Of a stretch of DNA of 64,000 bases, positions 8,824-17,749 are shown in pieces. The stretch is from Cacconaster sp045601245. Lineage in GTDB: Bacteria > Bacteroidota > Bacteroidia > Bacteroidales > UBA932. A program made the translations under genes and the position numbers. The notes under the pieces are model-generated. The model did not search any database, was not told where the DNA came from, and was given only the letters and a program-made list of their open reading frames with translations. The stretch covers positions 59,323 to 123,322 of the forward strand of contig JAZRZH010000052.1 of NCBI GenBank assembly GCA_045601245.1, in the 5' to 3' direction. The number at the start of each line of letters is the position of its first letter. Positions within the stretch are counted from its first letter, which is position 1.

Positions 8824-10170
8824 ATGAAACGACACACAACGGTGCTGCTGGCCGCGGCACTGGCAGTATTCACCGCCTGCAACGGGAAACCGGCCGCTGA
8901 GGCGCCCGCAACGGAAGGCAACGGCACCGCATCCTGCTCATTCACCGGCAAGGTGGATTATGACACTTATTTCACGGGGGAACGACTCCGCATCGACCTC
9001 GCCCTTGCGGGCAACGCCGACAGCCAATGCGCCTACCTCAACGGCCTCGCCCGCGAATCGCAGTGGACGGGCAATCCAGGGAACCTGATCGACCCGTTCG
9101 GATACGGCGACTACTACTTCGAGGCATTCTCCGGAGGGAACCTCATCTTCTCGAAGGGATTCTCCACCCTCTTCCAGGAATGGCGCACGACCGAAGAGGC
9201 CGCCAGAGTCAGCAAGACAATGTCCCAGACCATCTGGATGCCGTTCCCGAAGGACAGCATACATATAGTGATATACCGGAGGGAATTCAGCGACAACAGG
9301 CTCGAACCCCTCTTCGAATTTGACGTCGACCCTGCCGACAAGCTCATCCGCACCGGCGCGGAGAATGATTTCGCAGTCGAGGAGATGCAGATCTCCGGCG
9401 ACCCGGCGCACAAGGTGGACATCCTCTTCGTGGCCGAAGGATACACTGCCGCCGAGATGGACAAATACCGTGCTGACGCCCGCAAATTCGTCGACTACCT
9501 CTTCTCGATGGAGCCGTACTGCAACCGCCGCGAAGACTTCAACATCAGGCTCCTGCTCTCCGCATCGGCGGATTCCGGAGTCTCCATCCCGCAGGATGAC
9601 AACTGGAAGCAGACGGTCTGCGGTTCGAACTTCTACACGTTCTACACGGACCGCTACCTCACGATCTCCAATCACACGCAACTGGCGTCCGTAGTATCCG
9701 GAGCGCCTTTCGACGCCCTCTTCATCATCGCCAACGGCTCCAAATACGGCGGAGGCGGGATCTTCAACTCCTACGCGATGGGAACGTCGGACAACAAACT
9801 CTCCAACGAAGTCTTCATCCACGAATTCGGCCACAGTTTCGCCGGCCTCGCGGACGAATATTTCGGCAAGGAGGTGGCATATGAGGACTTCTATAACCTC
9901 AAAACCGAGCCTTGGGAGCCGAACATCACCACGCTCGTCAATTTCGATGCGAAATGGAAGGATATGCTCTCCGATGACGCAGTCATCCCGACAACGCCCA
10001 ACGACTCTACGATGACCGGAATCCTCGGCGTCTATGAAGGGGGCGGATATATGGTCCACGGAGTCTACAGGCCATATGTCTACTGCCGTATGCGAAACAA
10101 CACGTCAGACGGATTCTGTCCTGTCTGCCAGCGCGCAATCAACAAAATGACAGACTATTATGTACAGTAG
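8824..10170 (+). CDS. M64-family metallopeptidase lipoprotein (IgA peptidase M64 family)
   Basis: Secreted zinc peptidase of 448 residues. The signal peptide ends in the lipobox FTAC (Cys19), so it should be membrane anchored. An N-terminal beta-rich domain (about 35-165) matches the M64 N-terminal domain, followed by the catalytic domain with FIHEFGHSFAGLADE (HEFGH 333-337, third ligand region 341-345). I chose the ATG at 8824; an in-frame TTG at 8809 would only lengthen the signal. The family prototype is a Clostridium IgA-cleaving enzyme, but most Bacteroidota members have unknown substrates. Its end overlaps the next gene by 11 bases. Confidence 0.9.
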   Translation: MKRHTTVLLAAALAVFTACNGKPAAEAPATEGNGTASCSFTGKVDYDTYFTGERLRIDLALAGNADSQCAYLNGLARESQWTGNPGNLIDPFGYGDYYFEAFSGGNLIFSKGFSTLFQEWRTTEEAARVSKTMSQTIWMPFPKDSIHIVIYRREFSDNRLEPLFEFDVDPADKLIRTGAENDFAVEEMQISGDPAHKVDILFVAEGYTAAEMDKYRADARKFVDYLFSMEPYCNRREDFNIRLLLSASADSGVSIPQDDNWKQTVCGSNFYTFYTDRYLTISNHTQLASVVSGAPFDALFIIANGSKYGGGGIFNSYAMGTSDNKLSNEVFIHEFGHSFAGLADEYFGKEVAYEDFYNLKTEPWEPNITTLVNFDAKWKDMLSDDAVIPTTPNDSTMTGILGVYEGGGYMVHGVYRPYVYCRMRNNTSDGFCPVCQRAINKMTDYYVQ

Positions 10171-11011
10171 TCCGATACTCCTGGACTTCTCCGACACCCT
10201 TACGGAAGAACGGCTCGCGGAACACCTCGCGGGCCGTTCCCCGATAGTGTGCGACTGCCGCGGCATCGAAGGCTGCGGCCGGTTCTGCGACGATGATGCC
10301 GCGGACAGCATCCGTTCAAGGATAGCGGAAATGCCGGCCGGAGCGCTGCATTGGATAGACAGCGGGGACTACCATTTCGTGACGCTCTTCTGGTGCGAAA
10401 AGATCCGGGAGCCATTTGACCTGGTGCTCTTCGACAACCACACCGACATGCAGGAGACCCGTTTCGAAGGGCTGCTATCCTGCGGCAGCTGGCTGCTGGA
10501 AATGCTGCGGCACAATGCATTTCTGCGCCACGCATACATCATCGGAGCATCAGAAGCGCTGCGGTGCGAGACGCTCGGATTCGCTGACCGCGTCACGATG
10601 GTCAGCGGCCGCGAGCCCTACGGGGTTCCTGAAACCGAAGTCCTGGCGATGCTGCGCGAGGCGGGACTGGAAGCGCCGGGCCGCTGCACGACTGCGCAGG
10701 CCTGCGGCAGTGAAGGACGGTCCGACGACGATTCCCGCAGGCTGCCGCTCTACATCTCCGTGGACAAGGACGTCCTCTCCCCCGCCGACGCCGCGACCAA
10801 CTGGGACCAGGGGACAATGCGGCTCGCGACGCTCTGCGGGATACTGCGGCAACTGCGCGCCGGCCGCCGCATCATCGGTGCTGACATCTGCGGCGGAGCG
10901 CCCCTCAACGCCATTGCCGACTTCTCCGCGAACTGCTGCAGCCTCCGCCCCATTCCCGCCGCCGAACTCAATCTGAAGGCCGATCTGGCGGTCATCAATG
11001 CCCTCTCCTAG
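10160..11011 (+). CDS. Arginase/agmatinase-fold (ureohydrolase) family protein
   Basis: 283 residues of the ureohydrolase fold. Metal-binding motifs are visible as DNHTDMQ (in place of DAHxD) and SVDKDVLSP (in place of S-x-D-x-D-x-x-D-P). Manganese binding is therefore plausible, although the substrate (arginine, agmatine, formiminoglutamate or another guanidino compound) cannot be told. It is cytoplasmic, with no signal. The ATG lies inside the last codons of the M64 gene (11-base overlap), so the two are likely translated together. The functional link between an exported peptidase and a ureohydrolase is unclear. Confidence 0.8.
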   Translation: MYSSPILLDFSDTLTEERLAEHLAGRSPIVCDCRGIEGCGRFCDDDAADSIRSRIAEMPAGALHWIDSGDYHFVTLFWCEKIREPFDLVLFDNHTDMQETRFEGLLSCGSWLLEMLRHNAFLRHAYIIGASEALRCETLGFADRVTMVSGREPYGVPETEVLAMLREAGLEAPGRCTTAQACGSEGRSDDDSRRLPLYISVDKDVLSPADAATNWDQGTMRLATLCGILRQLRAGRRIIGADICGGAPLNAIADFSANCCSLRPIPAAELNLKADLAVINALS

Positions 11012-11073
11012 CCTTTGGCACGATATTGGATATATCCAGTATCAAACGAACAAATCAACAGGAGGAAAGCATT

Positions 11074-11703
11074 ATGAAGAACATTTCAGCATCAGCTCTG
11101 ATCATCGCAATCGCAATGATGGGCGCAGTTTCTTACAATGCAGCCGCCGACAACCACGGTAGAGGTCCAGGCAACGGCCGCATCGAATCCAACCACGGCA
11201 ACCGCAGCAACGGTCACCACAACGGAGGAGCAAATGCTTATCATCCCGGCGACAAGCACGGCGCCCCGGCGCACAATCCGGGAATGGGTCGCGGCAACGC
11301 CCCTGCAGGCCACCACGGCGCAGTAGGACACAATCCGGGCCACAACTCCGGACCGGCATCAATTCACCGTCCGGCACCGGCACCAAGGCACGATATCCAC
11401 CGTCCGGCACCGAGACCGGCAGTGGTTCACCATCACGCCCCAAGACCTGTGGTATACCACAACTACCCGGCGAGATACTACAGGAGAGCAGCAAGGCGAG
11501 CAGCGGCTGCAATGGCAACCATAGCGGCAATAGAAGCCACAAGATACGCAATCGGCGCAATAGTCTCGGCACTGCCTCCATACTACACCGAAGTGATCAT
11601 CGACGGCATCCCATACTACCTCTCCGGCAACATTCTCTACAGGCCGATAGTAATCAACGGAGCCCCTTGCTTCGAAGTAGTGGACAATAACTACATCTAC
11701 TGA
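11074..11703 (+). CDS. Secreted His/Pro/Gly-rich protein with a C-terminal DUF6515-like segment
   Basis: 209 residues from the ATG at 11074, which is preceded by an AGGAGG Shine-Dalgarno, unusual in this phylum. The N-terminus is a signal peptide with likely cleavage after YNAAA. Residues about 25-140 are low complexity with many His, Asn, Gly and Pro (repeated HRPAP units), a composition that suggests metal binding or an extended surface linker. An Ala/Arg helical part follows. The last 45 residues carry the YY...DGIPYYLSGNILYRP pattern typical of DUF6515-like proteins. No function is known. It is followed by a perfect terminator hairpin. Confidence 0.78.
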   Translation: MKNISASALIIAIAMMGAVSYNAAADNHGRGPGNGRIESNHGNRSNGHHNGGANAYHPGDKHGAPAHNPGMGRGNAPAGHHGAVGHNPGHNSGPASIHRPAPAPRHDIHRPAPRPAVVHHHAPRPVVYHNYPARYYRRAARRAAAAMATIAAIEATRYAIGAIVSALPPYYTEVIIDGIPYYLSGNILYRPIVINGAPCFEVVDNNYIY

Positions 11704-11723
11704 TCATCAGTATTTTCAAACAA

Positions 11724-11759
11724 AATAAGAAAGGCTCCGAAACCGGAGCCTTTCTTATT
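11724..11759. terminator. Strong hairpin terminator, usable in both directions
   Basis: A 16-bp perfect stem (11724-11739 with 11744-11759) encloses a 4-base loop, with A-rich and T-rich flanks. It terminates the His-rich gene on the plus strand and could also stop minus-strand transcripts of the small gene at 11808. Confidence 0.88.
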
Positions 11760-11807
11760 TGTCCATTATATGAATCAATCTGAATATACGGACTCTATCT
11801 CTAATGG

Positions 11808-11990
11808 TTAATCAAACGAAACATCCTGAAAATCATTACCTTCAGGACCTATAGAAAAACCTGCGTCAAACTCTTCCACCTCAACGGTATTGACCTTGAT
11901 TTTAACAGAAGTCACCGAACCCGTGAGTATAGAAGCCTCCGAAAAGATAGCAAGGCTCTCTATGCTCATATGCTTGTAAATTCTCTTCAT
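11808..11990 (-). CDS. 60-residue protein of unknown function
   Basis: Small ORF, pI acidic, starting MKRIYKHMSIESLAIFSEAS, with the central segment LTGSVTSV and an acidic aromatic tail (NDFQDVSFD). There is no membrane segment. The form (basic start, hydrophobic middle, acidic aromatic C-terminus) resembles the many tiny Bacteroidales proteins encoded beside surface lipoproteins. It has ordinary codon use and its own intergenic space. Function is unknown. Confidence 0.6.
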   Translation of the reverse strand: MKRIYKHMSIESLAIFSEASILTGSVTSVKIKVNTVEVEEFDAGFSIGPEGNDFQDVSFD

Positions 11991-12036
11991 TATTGAACAA
12001 AAAAATCCAGTATTTCACTAAGGCAATGGATATTCG

Positions 12037-12068
12037 TGCAAAATTTGCAATAATCTGCAACATTGCAA
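12037..12068. repeat. Four phased TGCAA repeats upstream of the small gene
   Basis: TGCAA occurs at 12037, 12046, 12056 and 12064, 8 to 10 bases apart, just upstream of the 60-residue gene. Spacing near one helical turn is compatible with a bound regulator, but this is only a pattern. The rest of 11991-12086 is AT-rich with no clear TAnnTTTG element. Confidence 0.4.
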
Positions 12069-12086
12069 TCAAAAATTATTATTTAA

Positions 12087-13124
12087 CTAAACGGTTTGAT
12101 TGCTTACATCAGACTTTTCTTTATGCGTGAAGAGTTCAACAAGTTTACCTGCGACTCCTTTACCCAAAACAGAAGCCGAGCTGGAGACGATAGCAGGGAG
12201 TGTGGCATAGGCCTCCTTGGTGGCGGCTCGCTTGACGGCACGTCGGACCTGCTTGTCGGAGAGAGCCTTGGTACCCTTGAGAATATAGGACTTGGTGACA
12301 TAGCCTATTCGGAGCGTAAGAAGAGCGTTTACAGCGCCGTCCATCGCTGAGCCGAGAATAACCTCCGGGATGCGCAACCGTCTGAAGGAATCGAGGAATT
12401 TGCCGTTTCCAGTATCCGCAACATCTCCCGCGACACTGCCGGAATCAAAAGTATGGCCGATGTCATCAAGCGCATCCGATGCCATCAGGCTGATAAGAGA
12501 CGTGGCAAGGACATTGGCATAGATACGAAACATCTGCGGACGCGTCGGACGGAAGCCGGACGAAAGAATTATATCTTCAATCATCTTATAATTCAGTGCA
12601 ATCACGGACAGAGAGTCGAACTTGCTGTTCTGGGAGATAGCGGTGACCATAAAGACAGTGCGGGACCATTCGCGGATGCGTTTGTCTATGCCCACGACGC
12701 CAAGATCCTTGTCGCCCTTGACGCGGAGGGCAATCTCATCATTGATCAGCGCGCGCATCTGTGCAGCATCGCCGGAGGCGGCATGCAGACCGTCTGACAG
12801 CACTGCACGATGCTCCTTACGTACCGCCTCGTCGGGTAGATAACCGCAGTTAGCTGCAAGTTTGCGCCCCAGCTGTGACAACGCTACCGGATCAGTGGCA
12901 TCATCAGTATTCATAGCGGGCATTTCCGGAGCAGCCCAGACCTTGATGATCGGGACAATGATAAAGACGATGAGCAGAAGGCCGATAATACCATAAAAGA
13001 TATACTCCGCCACCGGCGTGGCCACTTCTCCGATCTTACCACCAATTTCGACAATGCTGCCGAGGACAAGGATTGCGACAAGACCGAGAGTAACACAAAG
13101 AATGAGAATAATATTCTTTTTCAT
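12087..13124 (-). CDS. DUF697-type inner-membrane protein
   Basis: 345 residues from the ATG at 13124 (MKKNIILILCV); a longer frame would overlap the tamL gene. Two N-terminal membrane helices (about 4-23 and 40-63) are followed by a soluble helical domain and a C-terminal Ala-rich region with the look of DUF697 (YcjF-like) proteins. The role is unknown; relatives occur near GTPases and envelope genes. It is the last gene of the trmH-tamL-DUF697 operon, starting 23 bases after the tamL stop, which suggests an envelope function. Confidence 0.65.
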   Translation of the reverse strand: MKKNIILILCVTLGLVAILVLGSIVEIGGKIGEVATPVAEYIFYGIIGLLLIVFIIVPIIKVWAAPEMPAMNTDDATDPVALSQLGRKLAANCGYLPDEAVRKEHRAVLSDGLHAASGDAAQMRALINDEIALRVKGDKDLGVVGIDKRIREWSRTVFMVTAISQNSKFDSLSVIALNYKMIEDIILSSGFRPTRPQMFRIYANVLATSLISLMASDALDDIGHTFDSGSVAGDVADTGNGKFLDSFRRLRIPEVILGSAMDGAVNALLTLRIGYVTKSYILKGTKALSDKQVRRAVKRAATKEAYATLPAIVSSSASVLGKGVAGKLVELFTHKEKSDVSNQTV

Positions 13125-13147
13125 AACAATATCAAATTCTTGCAATA

Positions 13148-15325
13148 TCAGAACGGATAGCCGATACCGAAGTGTACAGAATAGCCATCCCTGGTGAACC
13201 ACTTACGCGGAGCACACCAGGACTGAGTGAATGGATCGTATGTCTTGAAACCGGCATCCAGACGGACCAGCAGCAAGCCAAAATCGAGACGAAGGCCGAG
13301 TCCCCAATCAAATGCTGTTGTATTCAGAAAGTTATCCCAAGTAAAGACACCTTCATCAATATGATCAACATCAATATGGGTATACCAGACATTTCCGGCA
13401 TCCGCGAATAGACCGCCATACAACTTCCAGAAGAGCGGGAAGCGGAACTCCAGATTAGCCTCGAGATGCATATCACCCGACTGGTTGGCGATGGCGAACG
13501 TCTTGTCCAACGGAGCGTTTCCAGGGCCCACCGAGCGTGCTTGCCATCCGCGGAGACTGTTGGCACCCCCGGCATAAAACAACTTTTCAAACGGCAGTGC
13601 GTACGAATTGCCGTATGCATATCCTGCACCTGCAAGAGCCCTGACTGCTATAGCAAACTGATTGAAATTACCGAAACGGAGCGTCTGCACAGCCTGGACC
13701 TCTCCCCTTACATACTGCGAATATGGCACGCCGAAAAGCAGATGAGAGCCCTGACCGTTGTTCTTAAGGACCCCGTCGAAGAGACTTAGCACGTTGCCGG
13801 CGACATCAAAGTTCATACGGGTATAGAAATATGTGCGCTTCGTGTTCACGGTCGGATCGGTCGTGAAATAAAAATTCGCCCCGCTGCCAAAGTCAAGGTG
13901 ATCGTGGTATGCATTCCTCAGATAAGGGTCCATCAGGGATGAATAGAAGTCATCGGAAATATTGTAGATGCGGACAAAATTCATTACAAGCGGATAAATC
14001 TGGTACATATACCTGCGGTTGACAGACCAGTTGTATCCATATCCTACTGACGTAATGTTTCGAGTATATTCAGGGCGGTCCTGATAATTGAAGAGCAGCG
14101 ACACTTCGGTCTGCGGCACGGATGACTTGAAAAGTCTGGACGGCAGCGGCACGAAGCGCGGGAAAACTATGGATGAATTGACTGCGAATTCATTGTTCCT
14201 TGCAGGGTCGTTGAACCGGAACTGGAAGTTGCCGCGAAAGCCAAGGGAGAAAACCTCACCTCCGCCGAAAAGATTCTTGTGAGAATATGACACAGACGGA
14301 GTGACGCCGAAAAGCCCGGTTGAATTGACCGAACTTTCGAGATTAAGTTTGAGACTCTGCAGTTTGGATGTACCAAGAATAATGTTGCAGTCTACCAGAG
14401 CACTGTCGCGCTCCTGCAACTGCACATTGACGGAATTGAAGAGGCCGAGGCTGGAGAAACGGTTATAGGTATTGTCCACCAGCGCCTCGGCGTAAACCAT
14501 TCCCGGCTTGATGCGGTTGATGTCCTCGAGGAAACTATTGCGGATCCCAAACCGGCCGTTGTTGATGATATTGACATCCCCGAATCTATAGCGGAGATGG
14601 GGCTTTGCCGCAGCAGGGAGTTCGTTACGAGTATAATCCTCCACATTTACAGTAAGGTCGACAGTACCATCATTGGCCGATGTATCGGCTGAAAAGAAAA
14701 AGTAATTTTTGGTAAAGCCGAAATAACCGGCGTTTCGCAGCATCTTCGCCATACGCTCGGATTCATCCTCAAGCACCTGCTGGGACAGATACGCTCCACT
14801 GTGAATCGGGCTGTCTTCAGCCAAGCGGTCTATAAGCTTCCTGACTGTGGTATCTTTGACGGAATATGACAGGGAATCTATAACAAACCGCTTACCTGGA
14901 TTCACCACATAGGTCACTCTCGCTCTCTGGCCAGATGTCATAACATTGGCATGAACCCTGGAACCATAATAACCGAGATACTCCATATGCGAACGGATAC
15001 CGCTGTTGCTGCCATCGACCAGGTAAGGGTTGAACACTACCGGAGCCACGCCCAATTTCTCGACAAAACGGTCCCAGGCGGTACCGCGTCCGCTGCTCCA
15101 ATTATATACATACAGGAATGGATTCCATTTTCCTATGAAATAAGGGTTCGGCTTCTGTTTAATGTAGGACTCAAGTTCTGACTCCTGTGGTCCGTCACCG
15201 TCTATGAGTACCTTATTTTCAACCAGACGACATTCTCCGTCCTGAAGGACCCTTGTCGTAGAGCAGGAAAACGCTGCCATCAGTATAGACAGAATTGACA
15301 CCGTGAGCGTGAAAGACCTTCTCAT
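13148..15325 (-). CDS. tamL: TamL-like lipidated Omp85/BamA-TamA family outer-membrane protein
   Basis: 725 residues. The N-terminus is a lipoprotein signal ending in AAFSC (Cys21), then POTRA-like domains (roughly 30-340), then a 16-strand barrel region ending in an aromatic-rich FGIGYPF. An Omp85 protein with a lipobox is the hallmark of Bacteroidota TamL, which partners with TamB in envelope biogenesis. No tamB is in the window. The start overlaps the trmH stop by 4 bases (ATGA). A BamA paralogue is the alternative, but the lipobox argues for TamL. Confidence 0.82.
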   Translation of the reverse strand: MRRSFTLTVSILSILMAAFSCSTTRVLQDGECRLVENKVLIDGDGPQESELESYIKQKPNPYFIGKWNPFLYVYNWSSGRGTAWDRFVEKLGVAPVVFNPYLVDGSNSGIRSHMEYLGYYGSRVHANVMTSGQRARVTYVVNPGKRFVIDSLSYSVKDTTVRKLIDRLAEDSPIHSGAYLSQQVLEDESERMAKMLRNAGYFGFTKNYFFFSADTSANDGTVDLTVNVEDYTRNELPAAAKPHLRYRFGDVNIINNGRFGIRNSFLEDINRIKPGMVYAEALVDNTYNRFSSLGLFNSVNVQLQERDSALVDCNIILGTSKLQSLKLNLESSVNSTGLFGVTPSVSYSHKNLFGGGEVFSLGFRGNFQFRFNDPARNNEFAVNSSIVFPRFVPLPSRLFKSSVPQTEVSLLFNYQDRPEYTRNITSVGYGYNWSVNRRYMYQIYPLVMNFVRIYNISDDFYSSLMDPYLRNAYHDHLDFGSGANFYFTTDPTVNTKRTYFYTRMNFDVAGNVLSLFDGVLKNNGQGSHLLFGVPYSQYVRGEVQAVQTLRFGNFNQFAIAVRALAGAGYAYGNSYALPFEKLFYAGGANSLRGWQARSVGPGNAPLDKTFAIANQSGDMHLEANLEFRFPLFWKLYGGLFADAGNVWYTHIDVDHIDEGVFTWDNFLNTTAFDWGLGLRLDFGLLLVRLDAGFKTYDPFTQSWCAPRKWFTRDGYSVHFGIGYPF

Positions 15326-16041
15326 CCGCGCACCCTCCTTCTGAATTCGCTGCAGACGATGGCAGTGGCGACGGCCACGTTAAGAGATTCGCTGCCTGTG
15401 CCGGATTCCGGATATGGCGGAATGAAAAGCTTTTGGCTGACGGCAGTGCGCACCTCATCGGAGATTCCGAAGGATTCGGAACCCATCACGATGACGCCAT
15501 CCGCGGTCAGTGGAGTAGCGTAGATATTGTCGCCCTCCAGGAATGTCCCATAAACTGGAACACCCGCCTTTCGCAGTCCGGAAAGAGTCTGCGGCAGGTC
15601 GCTGTATATGAAACGGACTCTGAATATGGCACCCATCGTGGCCTGAACGACCTTAGGGTTATAAATGTCAACAGTATCGTGGCTAGCAATAATGGTCCTG
15701 ATGCCGAACCAGTCCGCAAGGCGGATGATAGTACCGACATTGCCCGGATCACGAAGCGAATCCAACGCCAGGACGAGTTCGCCCGCAGATGGCGCAATGG
15801 CGTCCGGATTATCCGGGATTCTGACCAGGGCCAGAGCCGGCGAAGGAGATGAAAGACCTGATATCCTCGACATCGCATCCTCTCCAATCTCCGCAGTACG
15901 GAATACCTTCACCACTTCGAAGCCGGAAGACAGAGCCTCGGCCACCATCTTCTCCCCTTCAACGACAAACAACCCGCTCTCGTCGCGAAATTTCTTCTGC
16001 GACAAGGCTTTTATCTGCTTTATCTCATTCTTGGATATCAC
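15322..16041 (-). CDS. TrmH/SpoU-family RNA 2'-O-methyltransferase
   Basis: 239 residues with an N-terminal substrate-binding domain (FVVEGEKMV near 25-33) and the SPOUT knot motifs NVGTIIR (101-107), MGSESFG (186-192) and SLNVAVA (219-225). It probably methylates rRNA or tRNA ribose, like RlmB or TrmH; the exact target cannot be told. It is first in the operon with tamL and the DUF697 gene, and divergent from pfkA. A weak minus-strand TATCTTTA at 16061-16068 could be its -7 element. Confidence 0.88.
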   Translation of the reverse strand: MISKNEIKQIKALSQKKFRDESGLFVVEGEKMVAEALSSGFEVVKVFRTAEIGEDAMSRISGLSSPSPALALVRIPDNPDAIAPSAGELVLALDSLRDPGNVGTIIRLADWFGIRTIIASHDTVDIYNPKVVQATMGAIFRVRFIYSDLPQTLSGLRKAGVPVYGTFLEGDNIYATPLTADGVIVMGSESFGISDEVRTAVSQKLFIPPYPESGTGSESLNVAVATAIVCSEFRRRVRG

Positions 16042-16076
16042 GCCAATATATTTTACAGTGTAAAGATATAAATTAT

Positions 16077-16084
16077 TACATTTG
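16077..16084 (+). promoter_or_regulatory. -7 promoter element of the pfkA run
   Basis: Plus-strand TACATTTG, a perfect TAnnTTTG, 23 bases before the pfkA ATG. It would drive pfkA and the genes up to trmD. Confidence 0.6.
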
Positions 16085-16106
16085 CATAATTAATCAGAGT
16101 GCACAA

Positions 16107-17087
16107 ATGAAGAAAATAAGCACAATCGGCGTCCTCACCTCAGGTGGCGACTCACCTGGAATGAATGCGGCGGTGCGCGCGGTCACCAGATCGGCCATCT
16201 GCTGCGGATGGAGGGTAATCGGAATATACCGAGGCTTCGAAGGCCTCATAAACAACGAATGCGGAGAACTCACGACACAGAGCGTGAGCAATATCATACA
16301 GCGCGGCGGCACCATCCTCAAGACCGCACGCAGCAAGGACTTCATGACCAAAGAGGGTCGCAAGAAAGCATACCAGACGCTCAAGACATACGATATCGAC
16401 GCTCTTATCATCATCGGCGGAAACGGATCACTCGCCGGAGCACAAGTATTTGCGGAAGAATACGACATCCCTTGTATCGGCATTCCAGGGACCATTGACA
16501 ATGACATATACGGCACAGACGCCACCATCGGATACGATACGGCTCTCAACACGATTGTTGAGGCAGTGGACAAGATCCGCGACACCGCCAGCTCGCACGA
16601 CCGCATATTCTTTGTCGAGGTGATGGGCCGTGACGCGGGATTCCTAGCACAGAACAGCGCCATCGCAGCCGGCGCCGAAGCGGCGATAATCCCTGAAGAG
16701 ACCACAACCATCGACCAGCTTGACCAGTTTATCAGCAGAGGAGTGCGCAAAAGCAAGAACAGCAGCATCGTAATCGTATCGGAGAGCCCGGCCAGCGGCG
16801 GCATAATGCAATATGCCGAGCGCATGCGCCAAGCATACCCTGACTACGATGTCCGCGTCACAATCCTAGGCTATCTGCAGCGCGGTGGCAAGCCGAGTGC
16901 ATTAGACCGCATCCTCGCAAGCAGGCTCGGAGTAGCTTCCATCAATGCGCTCAACGAAGGCCAGCGCAATGTAATGGTGGGTATCGACAATGATGAAATT
17001 GTATACGTACCGTTCACCCGTGCAACCAAGATGAACAAACCTATCGCACAGGAACTCATCAACGTACTCGGAATTCTTTCAATCTAA
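16107..17087 (+). CDS. pfkA: 6-phosphofructokinase
   Basis: 326 residues from the ATG at 16107; a much longer frame upstream is antisense to trmH and not real. Motifs are TSGGDSPGMNAA (11-22), the PGTIDND loop, and GRDAGFLA. The nucleotide loop reads GGNGS (104-108), where E. coli PfkA has GGDGS. The Gly (residue 107) marks the ATP type rather than the PPi type, but the Mg-binding Asp is Asn. It catalyses the committed glycolytic step, phosphorylating fructose 6-phosphate. Confidence 0.92.
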   Translation: MKKISTIGVLTSGGDSPGMNAAVRAVTRSAICCGWRVIGIYRGFEGLINNECGELTTQSVSNIIQRGGTILKTARSKDFMTKEGRKKAYQTLKTYDIDALIIIGGNGSLAGAQVFAEEYDIPCIGIPGTIDNDIYGTDATIGYDTALNTIVEAVDKIRDTASSHDRIFFVEVMGRDAGFLAQNSAIAAGAEAAIIPEETTTIDQLDQFISRGVRKSKNSSIVIVSESPASGGIMQYAERMRQAYPDYDVRVTILGYLQRGGKPSALDRILASRLGVASINALNEGQRNVMVGIDNDEIVYVPFTRATKMNKPIAQELINVLGILSI

Positions 17088-17097
17088 TCCTCACAAT

Positions 17098-17718
17098 ATG
17101 ATGAAGAAACTGATTTCAATCGCCATCCTGACCATCTGCACATCGCTCAGCATCTGCGCCCAAAACAAAGAGGAAAGAGCAAATACCATCAAAGACCTGC
17201 GCAGACGCGCTCCCGAAGCTGCCTATATGTCACCTGAAATGATAGGGTCAAGGCAAAGCTGGCTGATGCCAAACCACAGCATCTCTGCAACGGTTGTCGG
17301 ACTGGAATACGGCTACGAGCAACCTCTTGGAGAGATTGTTTCCATTATTGGCCGAGTAGGGTTCATGCCCAATACACTGAATATCGATTACAGCCACAAA
17401 TGGTCCGAATGCGGCATTCATTTCACTTCGGCTCCTGGCCTGACACTTGAGCCACGCGTCTATACATCTTTCTACAAGAGAGCGCGCCAGGGCCGCAACA
17501 TCTATATGAATTCCGGAGATTTCATCTCATTCAGATTCACGGCTGCAGTGGGGTTTGACGGCAAGGGCGATGTCAGCCTCACCCCGGTCTACGGCATCCG
17601 CCGTGTATTTCTGGCACACTGGTTCCACGAATTCACGGTAGGGCCAAGTTTCGGATACCTTTCAAAAGAGTTATATTTCACACCATATCTCCAGTACAGA
17701 CTGGGCTTCGTTTTTTAA
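17098..17718 (+). CDS. Secreted outer-membrane barrel-like protein, unknown
   Basis: 206 residues with a signal peptide (cleavage after SICA), then a region of alternating aromatic and polar strands ending in the C-terminal pattern YLQYRLGFVF, typical of beta-barrel outer-membrane proteins. It is 10 bases downstream of pfkA. No family recognised. Probably an 8- to 10-strand barrel. Confidence 0.72.
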   Translation: MMKKLISIAILTICTSLSICAQNKEERANTIKDLRRRAPEAAYMSPEMIGSRQSWLMPNHSISATVVGLEYGYEQPLGEIVSIIGRVGFMPNTLNIDYSHKWSECGIHFTSAPGLTLEPRVYTSFYKRARQGRNIYMNSGDFISFRFTAAVGFDGKGDVSLTPVYGIRRVFLAHWFHEFTVGPSFGYLSKELYFTPYLQYRLGFVF

Positions 17719-17749
17719 CTTCAAATTATTCTAAACTATCATCAAGTCA

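Noticed and set aside
8938..10059. 373-codon open frame antisense to the M64 peptidase gene
   Set aside because: No family motifs; it mirrors the reading of a GC-rich real gene and has no promoter.
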